The notes under the pieces were generated by a model, which saw only the letters and a list, made by a program, of their open reading frames with translations, did no database searches and was not told the origin of the DNA. DNA of 64,000 bases from Leisingera aquaemixtae (lineage in GTDB: Bacteria; Pseudomonadota; Alphaproteobacteria; Rhodobacterales; Rhodobacteraceae): positions 168,861 to 232,860 of the forward strand of contig NZ_JAHVJQ010000008.1 in assembly GCF_019801145.1 (NCBI RefSeq), in the 5' to 3' direction. How positions within the stretch are numbered: position 1 is the first letter of the stretch; every line of letters starts with the position of its first letter. The position numbers were made by a program, and so were the translations under genes. Below, in pieces: positions 43,581 to 52,909 of this stretch.

Positions 43581-44477
43581 ATGCATCAACGGCTCAGCGC
43601 AGAACAGCTGGCAACCGGTTCCATCCTGATCGCGCTTTCGGTCATGGCGCTGAAGGTTGCTGCCTGGATGATGACCGGCTCCGTGGCGCTCTTGTCGGAC
43701 GCGCTGGAATCGCTGGTGAACATCGGCGGCGCGGTGATGGCCTGGTTCGCGGTGCGCTATGCCCAGCGGCCTCCCGATGCAGGCCACCCCTACGGCCACC
43801 ACAAGGCCGAATACTTCTCGGCGGTGATCGAGGGCATCCTGATCGTGATTGCCGCGCTGGTGATCCTGCATGAGGCCATCAGCGCGCTGACCCGCGCAAG
43901 TGACGCCGACTGGGGCGCGGCGGGCATGGGGGTGAACGCGCTGGCGATGCTGGTGAACCTGGCCTGGGCGCGGGTGCTGCTGCGCGCGGGCGGGCGGCTG
44001 AAATCCCCGGCCCTGTCAGCCGGCGGCCGCCACCTGATGAGCGACGTCTGGACCTCCGCCGGGGTGCTGGCGGGGCTGGGGCTGGCGCTTGCCACCGGCT
44101 GGGCGGTGCTCGATCCGCTGCTGGCGCTGCTGGTCGGCGTCAACATCCTGCGCGAAGGCTGGCTGGTAATCGCCGCATCCGTGAACGGCCTGATGGACAC
44201 CGCCGCCCCCGAAGGCGAGCGCGCCCGGATCGAGGAGATCATCCACCGCACCGCCAATGGCGCGATGCAGGTGCACGGGCTGAAAACCCGCCGCGCCGGC
44301 CGCGCGTTGTTTGTCGAGTTCCACATGGTGGTCGACGGTGCCATGACGGTGCGCGCCGCCCATGACATCTGCGACCGCCTAGAGGCCGCCCTGCGCGCTG
44401 CCATCCCGGGCATGCAGGTGGTGATTCACGTGGAGCCGGAGCACAAGCTGGAGCCCGCCGGGATCGCGCCGCGCTGA
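43581..44477 (+). CDS. Cation diffusion facilitator transporter
   Basis: A 298-residue CDF metal exporter. Helix 2 has LLSDALESLVNIGGAV, where the Asp and the following acidic residue form part of the transport site; helix 5 has HLMSDVWTSAGVL. Together these give a site of Asp/Asp/His and Asp, suggesting Zn or divalent metal. The HPYGHHKAEYFS loop and a C-terminal cytosolic domain (about 205-298, HGLKTRRAGRALFVEFHMVV) are standard. GGGAAGGG precedes the ATG. The gene lies in one run with the TauE-like gene. Confidence 0.91.
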   Translation: MHQRLSAEQLATGSILIALSVMALKVAAWMMTGSVALLSDALESLVNIGGAVMAWFAVRYAQRPPDAGHPYGHHKAEYFSAVIEGILIVIAALVILHEAISALTRASDADWGAAGMGVNALAMLVNLAWARVLLRAGGRLKSPALSAGGRHLMSDVWTSAGVLAGLGLALATGWAVLDPLLALLVGVNILREGWLVIAASVNGLMDTAAPEGERARIEEIIHRTANGAMQVHGLKTRRAGRALFVEFHMVVDGAMTVRAAHDICDRLEAALRAAIPGMQVVIHVEPEHKLEPAGIAPR

Positions 44478-44540
44478 AGCGTTTGCATTTCCTTGCCGCC
44501 TCCCGTTTAAGCGCTCTCAAACAGGCAAAGGAGCAGGCAC

Positions 44541-45902
44541 ATGGCAATGGAGTGGAACAGGCTGCTGAACCCGGGGCGGCTGTGCCGCCCGGAGTATCCC
44601 GAAGCCCCGGGGCGCGAGGCCTATCTGCAGGACTATGACCGCATCCTGTTCTCCGAGCCGTTCCGCCGGCTGGCGCAGAAAACCCAGGTGCACCCGCTTT
44701 ACAGCCACGACCATGTTCACCACCGGATGATTCACAGCATGGAGACCTGCAGCGTCGGCCGCTCACTGGGTTCCGGTGTCGGCCAGGCGCTGCTGGCAGC
44801 AGACCGCATCACCCCCGATCAGGTGCTGCGCATAGCGGGCCACGTTCAGGCCGCCTGCCTGCTGCATGACATCGGCAACCCGCCCTTCGGCCATTCCGGC
44901 GAGGACAGCATCGGCGGCTGGTTCGCGATGCAGTTCCGCGCAGACAAGGGCTTGGCCTCTCAGGTGCCGGCAGCCGAGCAGGCCGAGTTTGCCCATTTTG
45001 AGGGCAACGCCCAGGGCCTGCGCATCGCCGGGCGGCTGGAAATGGCCCGGCGCGAGGGCGGCATGCGGCTCAGCTACGCGACGCTGGGCGCCTTCCTGAA
45101 ATACCCCTGCACCCGCCAGGTGCGCGATGCCGTTTGCGGCCATGGCCCGGCGCCCTACGCGGGCCTCAAGAAATTCGGCGTCTTTGCCTCCGACACCGCG
45201 CTGCTGGATGAAATCTGCACCGCCACCGGCATGATCCGCGAAGGCGCCGGCTGGTACCGCCGCCACCCGCTCGCCTTCCTGGTCGAGGCCGCGGACGACA
45301 TCTGCTACCGTATCATGGATATCGAGGACGCAGGCGCGGTGGGCGACCTGGACCGCGCAGACGTGGCCGCGGTGCTGGAAGACATCACCGGCAAGCGCAA
45401 CCGCGAGGAAGACGCCGCAATGCCGCTGGGCGAGCGTGTCGCCTTGTTGCGTGCACTGGCCATCGGCGCCGCCACCAGCGCCGCCGTGCAGGCCTTCCTG
45501 GACAATTACGACGCCATCATGAGCGGCGAATTCGACGGTGACCTGATCGGCGCATCCGCCAAGGCGGACGCCTTTGCCGAGCTGCAGCGCCTGTCGGTGG
45601 AGCGGATCTTTGCCGCCCGCCGCAAGACAGAGCTTGAGGTCGCGGGCCGCCAGGTCCTGCACCGCATCCTCGGCCACTTCCACGGGCTGTACACTGACCT
45701 TGCCGCCTGCGGCTGGGATCCGGCCAGGCTCGGCAAGGAGCATCCCCACTGGGCACAGCTGATCCGCGCCGTGGACCTGGACCTGCGCGGGGTAGAGGAC
45801 CCATATACCGCCATGCATTCGCTGGCGGATTTCGTCTCCGGCATGACCGACCGCTACGCGGTCAAGGTCCGGGACATGGTTTCCGGGTCCCTTCAGGCCT
45901 GA
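44541..45902 (+). CDS. dgt: Deoxyguanosinetriphosphate triphosphohydrolase (dGTPase)
   Basis: Hydrolyses dGTP to deoxyguanosine and triphosphate, which shapes the dNTP pool. The 453-residue product starts with NRLLNPGRLC and FSEPFRRLAQKTQV, then HRMIHSMETCSVGRSL. The HD metal motif LLHDIGNPPFGHSGE lies at about residue 110, with EAADDICYRIMDIEDA later. AAAGGAGCAGG places the ATG at 44541. Its 3' end overlaps the convergent PAS/chemoreceptor-like gene by 10 bases. Confidence 0.93.
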   Translation: MAMEWNRLLNPGRLCRPEYPEAPGREAYLQDYDRILFSEPFRRLAQKTQVHPLYSHDHVHHRMIHSMETCSVGRSLGSGVGQALLAADRITPDQVLRIAGHVQAACLLHDIGNPPFGHSGEDSIGGWFAMQFRADKGLASQVPAAEQAEFAHFEGNAQGLRIAGRLEMARREGGMRLSYATLGAFLKYPCTRQVRDAVCGHGPAPYAGLKKFGVFASDTALLDEICTATGMIREGAGWYRRHPLAFLVEAADDICYRIMDIEDAGAVGDLDRADVAAVLEDITGKRNREEDAAMPLGERVALLRALAIGAATSAAVQAFLDNYDAIMSGEFDGDLIGASAKADAFAELQRLSVERIFAARRKTELEVAGRQVLHRILGHFHGLYTDLAACGWDPARLGKEHPHWAQLIRAVDLDLRGVEDPYTAMHSLADFVSGMTDRYAVKVRDMVSGSLQA

Positions 45903-46576
45903 TCGGCTTCCCTGGCGCGCATGATCTTTTCCCGGGCCGCGCTGTCGCGGCCCGCCATCTGGTCGGTGATCCGGTTTGCCCAGGTGTTGTTCTCGTCCGC
46001 CAGCGCCTTGATCTCACGCGCCAGAAAGGCAAAACCCTGGCCGGCTTTCCCGGCCCGGGCAGCCTCGATTCCCGCGTTGATGGCCAGAATGGACAGTTTC
46101 TGTACCGACCGCAGGATGTTCTCTGCCAATTTCAGGATTTCGGCATTGTCCGCTTCGGTCTTCTGCAGGGTGACTTCCAGCTGCTTGCGCAGGCTGACTT
46201 CGGCCGAGGCATCCACCACCAGCCCTTCGAGGAAAACCATCTCTCCGCTGTCGTCGTAGACTGCGTTGCCGCGCTCGCGGACCCAGGCGGCTGAGCCGTC
46301 GGCCCGGTGCAGCCGGTAGGCAACGTCCCAGTTCTCCCCGGCTTCTATGGCAGCGTCCACGTCGGCAAAAACGCGGTCAATGTCGTCGGCATGGGTCAAG
46401 CCGACGTATGACACCTTCGAATTTCCAATAATGTCTGATTTCGGGCAGCCGCACAGCTTCTCGACCTGCCCGGCCATGAACTGCATCGTGAAATTCTCGT
46501 CATTGGCGCAGCGGTACACAAAGGCGCTGCCGGAGCTGAAAATGCTGTTGAAAACTGTCAAAGCCTCTTTGTCCAT
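45893..46576 (-). CDS. Soluble PAS protein with a truncated chemoreceptor signalling tip
   Basis: A 228-residue protein with no signal peptide or membrane helix. A PAS domain (about 10-118) has YVGLTHADDIDRVFADVDAAIEAG and YRLHRADGSAAWVRERG, the common PAS_3 pattern. It is followed by a short piece (about 130-205) that matches the chemoreceptor hairpin: SILAINAGIEAARAGKAGQGFAFLAREIKALADENN. Normal chemoreceptors have a far longer coiled coil around this tip, and HAMP, transmembrane and methylation regions are all absent. It may be a cytosolic sensor that signals to CheA/CheW or another kinase. AGGGAGGGG precedes the ATG. No che genes are near. Confidence 0.82.
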   Translation of the reverse strand: MDKEALTVFNSIFSSGSAFVYRCANDENFTMQFMAGQVEKLCGCPKSDIIGNSKVSYVGLTHADDIDRVFADVDAAIEAGENWDVAYRLHRADGSAAWVRERGNAVYDDSGEMVFLEGLVVDASAEVSLRKQLEVTLQKTEADNAEILKLAENILRSVQKLSILAINAGIEAARAGKAGQGFAFLAREIKALADENNTWANRITDQMAGRDSAAREKIMRAREADQA

Positions 46577-46697
46577 TCTGGCCCCTCCCTGGGTGCGGCG
46601 CAAATCTGAAAGAAACAGCCGCAAAGCTGTGCTTGCGGAAAATTTGCGGAGGAAAGGGTTAAGAAATGGTTTCCGTGAAATTTTATTTCCTGAAATG

Positions 46698-46724
46698 AAA
46701 AACCCCGGCGAAAAGGCCGGGGTT
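46698..46724 (-). terminator. Rho-independent terminator of pckA
   Basis: On the minus strand ACCCCGGC and GCCGGGGT form the stem with an AAA/TTT extension and a small loop, followed by a T run. It lies 29 bases downstream of the pckA stop. Confidence 0.83.
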
Positions 46725-46752
46725 TTCTTTACTCAGAGGAATTTGCGAAGCG

Positions 46753-48351
46753 TCAGCCGATGGCTGCGGCCTTCACGTCCTCGTCGATGAACGGCAGGTA
46801 CTGCTCGAAGTTGTCGGAGAACATCTGCACCAGCTTGGCCGCCTGGGTGTCGTAGGCGTCCTTGTCGTCCCAGGTGCGGCGCGGATCCAGCAGCAGTTCC
46901 GGCACGCCCGGCACGTTGACCGGCACGTCAAAGCCGAAGTTCGCGTCCTTGCGGAATTCCGCGTCCGCCAGCGAGCCGTCCAGTGCAGCAGTCAGCAGAG
47001 CGCGGGTTGCCTTGATCGGCATCCGGCTGCCGGTGCCATAGGCGCCGCCGGTCCAGCCGGTGTTCACCAGCCAGCAGGTGGCGCCGTGCTGGGCGATCTT
47101 CTCGCGCAGCAGGTTGCCGTAGACCTCCGGGCGGCGCGGCATGAAGGGCGCGCCGAAGCAGGTGGAGAAGGTCGGCTCCGGCTCGGTCACGCCGCGCTCG
47201 GTGCCGGCCACCTTGGAGGTGAAGCCGGACAGGAAGTGGTACATCGCCTGCGCCGGGGTCAGCCGCGCGATCGGAGGCAGCACGCCGAAGGCATCGCAGG
47301 TCAGCATGATGATGTTCTTCGGGTGGCCGCCGCGGGCGCTGGACGATGCATTGGAGATGTAATGCAGCGGGTAGGCGCAGCGCATGTTGGCGGTCAGGCT
47401 GTCGTCGTTGAAATCCAGTTCCTTGGTCTCCGGGTCGAACACCATGTTCTCGATCACGGTGCCGAACTTGGAGGTGGTGGCGTAGATTTCCGGCTCTGCC
47501 TCGGGGTTCAGGTTGATGGTCTTGGCATAGCAGCCGCCCTCGAAATTGAAGGTGCCGTTATTGGCCCAGCCGTGCTCGTCATCGCCGATCAGCACCCGGT
47601 CCGGGTCGGCCGACAGGGTGGTCTTGCCGGTTCCGGAGAGGCCGAAGAACACGGCGGTATCGACCGGGTTGCCCTTGGCGTGGTTGGCGGAGCAGTGCAT
47701 CGGCATGATGCCTTTTTCAGGCAGCAGGTAGTTCAGCAGGGTGAACACCGATTTCTTGTTTTCGCCCGCGTATTCGGTGCCGCCGATCAGGATCATCTTC
47801 TTGTCGAAGTTCATCGCGATGACCGTCTCGCTGCGGCAGTCGTGCCGCTTGGGGTCGGCCTGGAAGCTGGGGCAGTTGATGACGGTGAAATCGGCGATGA
47901 AATCATCCAGGTCTTCGCGGTCCGGACGGCGCAGCATGGTGCGGATGAACAGGTTGTGCCAGGCCAGCTCGGTCACCATGCGGACGTTGATCGCATGCGC
48001 CGGGTCGGCACCGCCCACCAAGTCCTGGACGTAGTAGTCCTTGCCCTTCATGTGCTCCAGCATGTCGGCATAGAGCGCGTCAAAGCCCTCGGCGCTCATC
48101 GCCGCGTTGTTGTCCCACCAGATGGTGTCGCGCACGCTGTCGGTCTTGACGACATGCTTGTCCTTGGGCGAGCGGCCGGTGAATTTGCCGGTGGTGACCA
48201 GGAAGGCGCCGCCATTGCCCAGCGTGCCTTCGCCGCGCTGCAGCGCGGCTTCGATCAGCGCCGGCTCCATGAAGTTGTAATAGACATTGCCCAGACCCTC
48301 GATGCCCTGATCTTCGAGGCGGAATTGCGGGTTAACCCGTCCAGATGTCAT
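46753..48351 (-). CDS. pckA: Phosphoenolpyruvate carboxykinase (ATP)
   Basis: Converts oxaloacetate to PEP, the first step of gluconeogenesis from acids. The 532-residue product has the kinase P-loop [13 protein letters not shown], the [13 protein letters not shown] loop, SFQADPKRH with the substrate/Mn ligands, and [17 protein letters not shown] residues near the C-terminus. The start [10 protein letters not shown] has AGGAG upstream. It is divergent from chvI across a 350-base spacer, the conserved alphaproteobacterial arrangement in which carbon metabolism sits beside the ChvG-ChvI regulators. Confidence 0.97.
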   Translation of the reverse strand: MTSGRVNPQFRLEDQGIEGLGNVYYNFMEPALIEAALQRGEGTLGNGGAFLVTTGKFTGRSPKDKHVVKTDSVRDTIWWDNNAAMSAEGFDALYADMLEHMKGKDYYVQDLVGGADPAHAINVRMVTELAWHNLFIRTMLRRPDREDLDDFIADFTVINCPSFQADPKRHDCRSETVIAMNFDKKMILIGGTEYAGENKKSVFTLLNYLLPEKGIMPMHCSANHAKGNPVDTAVFFGLSGTGKTTLSADPDRVLIGDDEHGWANNGTFNFEGGCYAKTINLNPEAEPEIYATTSKFGTVIENMVFDPETKELDFNDDSLTANMRCAYPLHYISNASSSARGGHPKNIIMLTCDAFGVLPPIARLTPAQAMYHFLSGFTSKVAGTERGVTEPEPTFSTCFGAPFMPRRPEVYGNLLREKIAQHGATCWLVNTGWTGGAYGTGSRMPIKATRALLTAALDGSLADAEFRKDANFGFDVPVNVPGVPELLLDPRRTWDDKDAYDTQAAKLVQMFSDNFEQYLPFIDEDVKAAAIG

Positions 48352-48701
48352 GCGTTTTTTCTCCTGTGGCGGCGCGGGCGGCACGCAGGCTGCGCGGCTG
48401 CGCCAATGGGGCAATAGAAACGGCATCGCTGCCGGTGCGAAGGTCTTAACATGGCGTTTTAGGCGGTGAACAGGCCGGTTTCATCTAGTTAGCGCCACCA
48501 AGCCAATGTTTAGCGCAACCATTGATTTCGCCGCAGGCAGCTGCCTGAATGTTTGGCTCTGTTCAGCTGGCGCTAAGGTATTTTTGCCCTAATCGGGCCC
48601 AAAGATTGCCCCGATTCTTCAAATGGGATTGATTCGGCGCACTATAACGGCGATGAAAGTGGTAAAAACAAACAGAACAGAGCAGATTAGGGGCAATTCC
48701 G
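48352..48701. promoter_or_regulatory. 350-base divergent promoter region with TTAGCGC repeats, pckA / chvI
   Basis: No open gene is visible here. TTAGCGC occurs at 48489-48495 and again at 48509-48515, exactly 20 bases apart (about two helical turns), with an inverted GCGCTAA at 48570-48576. These could be binding sites of a regulator of pckA or of chvI, such as a LacI-type pckA regulator or ChvI itself. An AT-rich TATAAC at 48643-48648 lies upstream of chvI but has no clear -35 hexamer. A good ribosome site was not seen close to the chvI ATG. Confidence 0.45.
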
Positions 48702-49406
48702 ATGTCGAAGATTGCTTTGGTTGACGATGACAGGAATATCCTGACATCGGTTTCCATGACGCTTGAGGCCGAGGGCTTCGAGGTCGAAACGTATAACGAC
48801 GGCCAGGCCGCGCTGGATGCATTCAACAAGAAGCTTCCGGATATGGCCGTGCTGGACATCAAGATGCCGCGCATGGACGGCATGGACCTGTTGCAGCGGC
48901 TGCGCCAGAAAACCCAGATGCCGGTGATCTTCCTCACCTCCAAGGACGATGAGATCGACGAGGTGCTGGGCCTGCGCATGGGCGCGGACGATTACGTCAA
49001 GAAACCTTTTTCGCAGCGGCTGCTGGTGGAACGGATCCGGGCGCTCTTGCGCCGCCAGGAGGCGATCAGCAGCGATGCCGCCGGCAGCGCCTCGCCCGAG
49101 GCCAAGGTGATGGAGCGCGGCAACCTGCGGATGGACCCGCTGCGCCACGCGGTCAGCTGGAAGGGCAAGGACGTGTCGCTGACGGTGACCGAGTTCCTGC
49201 TGCTGCAGGCGCTCGCCCAGCGGCCCGGCTTTGTCAAAAGCCGCGACCAGCTGATGGACGTGGCCTATGATGACCAGGTCTATGTGGACGACCGCACCAT
49301 CGACAGCCATATCAAGCGCCTGCGCAAGAAGATGCGCAGCGCGGATTCGGATTTTGCGGCGATCGAAACCCTTTATGGTATCGGTTACCGTTATAATGAA
49401 GAATAA
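48702..49406 (+). CDS. chvI: Response regulator ChvI
   Basis: An OmpR-type response regulator that pairs with ChvG. The 234-residue product has the receiver acidic pocket at DDD (8-10), the phosphoacceptor Asp52 in VLDIKMP, a Lys around 101 in YVKKPFSQ, and a winged-helix output domain (about 135-232) with [17 protein letters not shown] and [15 protein letters not shown]. In rhizobia and related bacteria ChvG-ChvI governs envelope and acid/surface functions. It is followed by chvG, 50 bases later. Confidence 0.95.
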   Translation: MSKIALVDDDRNILTSVSMTLEAEGFEVETYNDGQAALDAFNKKLPDMAVLDIKMPRMDGMDLLQRLRQKTQMPVIFLTSKDDEIDEVLGLRMGADDYVKKPFSQRLLVERIRALLRRQEAISSDAAGSASPEAKVMERGNLRMDPLRHAVSWKGKDVSLTVTEFLLLQALAQRPGFVKSRDQLMDVAYDDQVYVDDRTIDSHIKRLRKKMRSADSDFAAIETLYGIGYRYNEE

Positions 49407-49456
49407 GCGGCACATCTAAGCGGGGCCCAGTGCCCCCGGCCAGGGGAGCGGCGCGG

Positions 49457-51169
49457 ATGCGCGATACCAGTGTTATGCAACGCCAGCAGGACGGCGATGT
49501 GGTTCTGGGGGAGGACTGGGTCACCCCCGATCAGTCGGTCACGCGGGAAATGCAGGTCAAGCGCGCCCGCCGGGGGCTGTTGTCGCTCAAGGGCTCGCCG
49601 CTGACCCGCAAGATCATCACCTTCAACCTGATTGCGCTGATCATCCTGGTCGCGGGCATCCTCTACCTGAACTCGTCGCGGCAAAGCCTGGTGCAGCAGC
49701 GCGCCGGCGCGCTGGTGTCGGAGGCGATGCTGGCCGCAGATGTGTTCGAGGCGGAGATGCCGGCCGCGGGGGCCGTCAGCTTTGCCGCCGGCGACGGCAT
49801 CCAGGTGGAGGACACGCTGGCCGGCCTCAGCCTGCGCGGCGGGGTCGAGGCCTTTGTGTTCGACACCACCGGCAACCTGATTTCCAGCATCAAGGGCGTG
49901 GACCGCAGCGATGCCCTGAACGTGCTCAATGACAGCGGCAAGCGCCCGACGCTGATCAGCGATGCGCTGTCGCGCCTGTGGGGGATTGCCGACGGCGGCG
50001 CGCCGGACGCCGGCCCTGCCGCCGGCGGCCTGTCGCTGGAGACCCGCCTCAGCGGGCTGGTCGACCGGGCGATGAACGGCGGCACCGGGGTTGAAACCGT
50101 GGTAGACACCGGCGGCAGCCGGGTGATTTCCGCGGCCACCCCGATTATGCACAACGGCACCGCCGTCGGGGTGATTGCCCTGACCTCGCCCACCGGCGAG
50201 GTGGACGCGCTGGTGCGCGGCGAGCAGGAGCGGGTGCTGCAGATGTTCGTGGTGGCCCTGCTGGTATCTGTCGGCCTCAGCCTGGTGCTGGCCTCCACCA
50301 TTGCCAACCCGCTCGCCGATCTGGCAGAGGCGGCTGAGCTCGGCCGCGAGCGCGGCAGCCGCAAATCCAACCCGGGCCGGATCCGGATCCCGGACCTGTC
50401 GGCCCGCCCCGACGAAATCGGCCGCCTCAGCCGCGCCCTGCGCGGCATGGTCAAGGCGCTGTATTCCCGGATCGACAGCAACGAGCAGTTTGCGGCCGAC
50501 GTCGCGCATGAGATCAAGAACCCGCTGGCAAGCCTGCAATCTGCGGTCGGCACCCTGCGCATGGTCCGCCGCGACGATCAGCGCGAAAAGCTGATGGATG
50601 TGATCGAGCACGACGTGCGCCGCCTCGACCGGCTGGTCAGCGACATCTCCAACGCCTCGCGGCTCGACGCCGAGCTGGTGAAGGAGGAGGAAGAGGATTT
50701 CGACCTGCTGGCGATGCTGGGCAACCTGAACCAGTACCTGGGCGAAGACGCCCGCGCCAAGGGGATCGACTACATCACCGATCTGCCCGCCCAGCCGATC
50801 CTGCTGCAGGGGCTGGAGGCGCGGCTGGCGCAGGTCTTTGTCAACCTGATCACCAACGCCATTTCCTTCTGCGAGGAAGGCGACGCCATCCGCGTCTGGG
50901 CGCGCCGCCGCGCCAACCGGGTTCTGGTGGTGGTCGAGGACACCGGCCCCGGCATCCCGGACCAGGCGCTGTCGAAGATCTTCAAACGCTTCTACTCGCA
51001 GCGCCCGGTGGAGCATTTCGGCAATAACTCGGGCCTCGGCCTGGCGATCTCCAAGCAGATCGTCGAGGCGCATGGCGGCGTGATCTGGGCCGAAAACATC
51101 CGTCCCACCGAGGCTGACGTCACTTCTGAGCCGCTTGGCGCGCGTTTTGTGGTAGGCTTGCCTGTCTGA
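49457..51169 (+). CDS. chvG: Sensor histidine kinase ChvG
   Basis: Membrane sensor kinase, 570 residues. TM1 is at about 53-72 and TM2 at about 259-280, with a periplasmic sensor domain of about 185 residues between them. HAMP follows (about 280-330). The H-box VAHEIKNPLASLQ is at about 350, the N-box NLITNAISFC, and the G boxes DTGPGIP and GLGLAISKQ at the end. The start at 49457 has GGGGAG at a good distance; an upstream GTG at 49430 and an ATG at 49475 are alternatives. It is directly followed by hprK, so the sensor and the PTS relay share a transcript. Confidence 0.94.
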   Translation: MRDTSVMQRQQDGDVVLGEDWVTPDQSVTREMQVKRARRGLLSLKGSPLTRKIITFNLIALIILVAGILYLNSSRQSLVQQRAGALVSEAMLAADVFEAEMPAAGAVSFAAGDGIQVEDTLAGLSLRGGVEAFVFDTTGNLISSIKGVDRSDALNVLNDSGKRPTLISDALSRLWGIADGGAPDAGPAAGGLSLETRLSGLVDRAMNGGTGVETVVDTGGSRVISAATPIMHNGTAVGVIALTSPTGEVDALVRGEQERVLQMFVVALLVSVGLSLVLASTIANPLADLAEAAELGRERGSRKSNPGRIRIPDLSARPDEIGRLSRALRGMVKALYSRIDSNEQFAADVAHEIKNPLASLQSAVGTLRMVRRDDQREKLMDVIEHDVRRLDRLVSDISNASRLDAELVKEEEEDFDLLAMLGNLNQYLGEDARAKGIDYITDLPAQPILLQGLEARLAQVFVNLITNAISFCEEGDAIRVWARRRANRVLVVVEDTGPGIPDQALSKIFKRFYSQRPVEHFGNNSGLGLAISKQIVEAHGGVIWAENIRPTEADVTSEPLGARFVVGLPV

Positions 51170-51183
51170 AGCCGGTTTAGCCC

Positions 51184-51621
51184 ATGCCTGAAACACAAAG
51201 CCTCATTCTGCATGCCTCCTGCGTCGCGCTGGAGGGGCGGGGGCTTTTGATCACCGGCACCTCCGGCCAGGGCAAGTCGGCCCTGGCGCTGCAGCTGATG
51301 GCCTATGGCGCCCAGCTGGTGGCGGACGACCGGGTGCTGCTGCGGCAGATGGACGGGCAGGTGGTTGCCAGCGCCCCGGAACCGATCCGCGGCCTGGTCG
51401 AGGCCCGCTTCATGGGCTTGCTGCACGCGCAGATCCGGAGCCCAGTGCCGGTGGCCCTGCTGGCTGATCTGGACGAGGCCGAGACCGAACGCCTGCCGGT
51501 GCGCCATACCACCCGGCTGCTGGGGCAGGAGGTCGCCCGGGTCAAACGGGTGGACGGCGCGCATTTCGCCCCCGCCCTGATGCAATTCCTCAGATGCGGA
51601 GCACTGGATCCGGATGCCTGA
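51184..51621 (+). CDS. hprK: HPr kinase/phosphorylase, short alphaproteobacterial form
   Basis: Phosphorylates HPr on Ser46 (or removes the phosphate) with the state of metabolism. The 145-residue product consists only of the catalytic domain; the N-terminal domain of the long Firmicutes enzyme is absent. The P-loop GTSGQGKSALAL spans about residues 25-36. The LVADDRVLL motif and a conserved GLVEARFMGLL piece, which fits the HPr-K signature, are present. It overlaps rapZ by 8 bases and lies upstream of the HPr gene. Confidence 0.92.
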   Translation: MPETQSLILHASCVALEGRGLLITGTSGQGKSALALQLMAYGAQLVADDRVLLRQMDGQVVASAPEPIRGLVEARFMGLLHAQIRSPVPVALLADLDEAETERLPVRHTTRLLGQEVARVKRVDGAHFAPALMQFLRCGALDPDA

Positions 51622-52492
51622 ACAGAAGAACAAGGCCGTTCCGGCGGTTCTGGTCACCGGCCCCTCCGGGGCCGGCCGGACTACCGCGATCAACGTGCTC
51701 GAGGATCTCGGGTTTGAGGCGATCGACAACCTGCCGCTGCGGCTGCTGCCAGGCCTGTTCGACGCCGCCGCCGCGCCGCGGCCGATGGCGCTGGGGCTGG
51801 ACAGCCGCAACCGGGATTTCTCGCCGCGCGCGCTGTTGGATGTGATCGACATGCTGTCCGGCCGCCGCGAGCTGGAGCTGACCGTGCTCTACCTCGATTC
51901 GCACCCCGACGTGCTGCTGCGCCGCTACTCCGAGACCCGCCGCCGCCACCCGCTGGCGCCCGCCGAATCCCCGGCAGAGGGGGTGCGCCGCGAGCTGGAC
52001 CTGATGGCGCTGATCCGCGACCGCGCCGACATCCTGCTGGACACCTCCGACATGAACGTCCACCAGCTGAAAGCGGAGATCGAACGCTGGTTCGCCCCCG
52101 GCGGGCGCACCCTGGCGCTGTCGGTGCAAAGCTTCTCCTACAAGCGCGGCATGCCGCATGGCATCGACATGGTGTTCGACTGCCGGTTCCTGGCCAATCC
52201 GTACTGGAAGCCGGAGCTGCGCCAGCGCAACGGAACCGACGCGGCGGTGCAGGCCTACGTTAAGGCGGATGACCGCTTCGCCCCGTTCTTCGACCGGGTG
52301 CTGGATCTGACCCGTCTGCTGCTGCCGGCCTACCGCGAGGAAGGAAAGTCGCATTTTTCCATCGCCTTCGGCTGTACCGGCGGCCAGCACAGATCGGTCA
52401 CAATGGCGGAAACCCTGGCCAAGGCCCTTGCGGAAGACGGCCTGCAAGTGTCAATTAGACACCGCGAGCTGCAAGGCCAGCAAAAGAAGTGA
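51614..52492 (+). CDS. rapZ: RNase adapter protein RapZ
   Basis: A nucleotide-binding regulatory protein; in E. coli RapZ directs RNase E to small RNAs that control GlmS. The 292-residue product has VTGPSGAGRTTAINVLEDLGF near the N-terminus, in which the Walker A Lys is Arg. It also has DTSDMNVHQL and the C-terminal GCTGGQHRSVTMAETLA signature. It lies between hprK and the EIIA gene, as in many alphaproteobacteria. The role in this host is inferred. Confidence 0.92.
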   Translation: MPEQKNKAVPAVLVTGPSGAGRTTAINVLEDLGFEAIDNLPLRLLPGLFDAAAAPRPMALGLDSRNRDFSPRALLDVIDMLSGRRELELTVLYLDSHPDVLLRRYSETRRRHPLAPAESPAEGVRRELDLMALIRDRADILLDTSDMNVHQLKAEIERWFAPGGRTLALSVQSFSYKRGMPHGIDMVFDCRFLANPYWKPELRQRNGTDAAVQAYVKADDRFAPFFDRVLDLTRLLLPAYREEGKSHFSIAFGCTGGQHRSVTMAETLAKALAEDGLQVSIRHRELQGQQKK

Positions 52493-52501
52493 GAGGCCGG
52501 G

Positions 52502-52909
52502 TTGATCGGGATTGTGATTGTAGCGCATGGCGGACTGGCTAGGGAGTACCTCGCCGCGGTGGAACACGTCGTGGGTCCGCAGCCCAGCCTAGTGGCCATC
52601 GCCATCGGCCCGGACGACGACCGGGCCGCCAAGCAGGACGAGATTTGCGCGGCAGCCAACAAGGTCGACAGCGGCGGCGGTGTTGTGGTGGTGACCGATC
52701 TGTTCGGCGGGTCGCCCTCCAACCTCAGTCTCAAGGCCTGCGCGCCCGCGGACCGGCGAATCCTCTATGGCGCCAACCTGCCCATGCTGATCAAACTGGC
52801 AAAATCCCGCCATCTGCCGGTTGCCGACGCGGTGCGGCAGGCCATGGAGGCCGGGCGCAAGTACATCAACGCCCAGAACGTAAACCCTGACGGGGAGCAG
52901 GCACATTAA
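52502..52909 (+). CDS. PTS system EIIA component, mannose type
   Basis: A 135-residue EIIA domain of the mannose (ManX/PTS-EIIA) family. The phosphoacceptor is His9 in VIVAHGGLA, and the VVVVTDLFGGSPSNLSL segment is typical. No EIIB, EIIC or EIID gene is present, so it probably works in regulation rather than sugar uptake. Translation starts at TTG with GAGAGG upstream. HPr follows immediately (stop TAA, then ATG). Confidence 0.9.
   Translation: MIGIVIVAHGGLAREYLAAVEHVVGPQPSLVAIAIGPDDDRAAKQDEICAAANKVDSGGGVVVVTDLFGGSPSNLSLKACAPADRRILYGANLPMLIKLAKSRHLPVADAVRQAMEAGRKYINAQNVNPDGEQAH

Noticed and set aside
49407..49456. A terminator-like GGGGCCCAGTGCCCCC hairpin between chvI and chvG
   Set aside because: There is no T run and it lies directly before the chvG ribosome site. 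It is more likely an incidental GC-rich stem inside a shared transcript.
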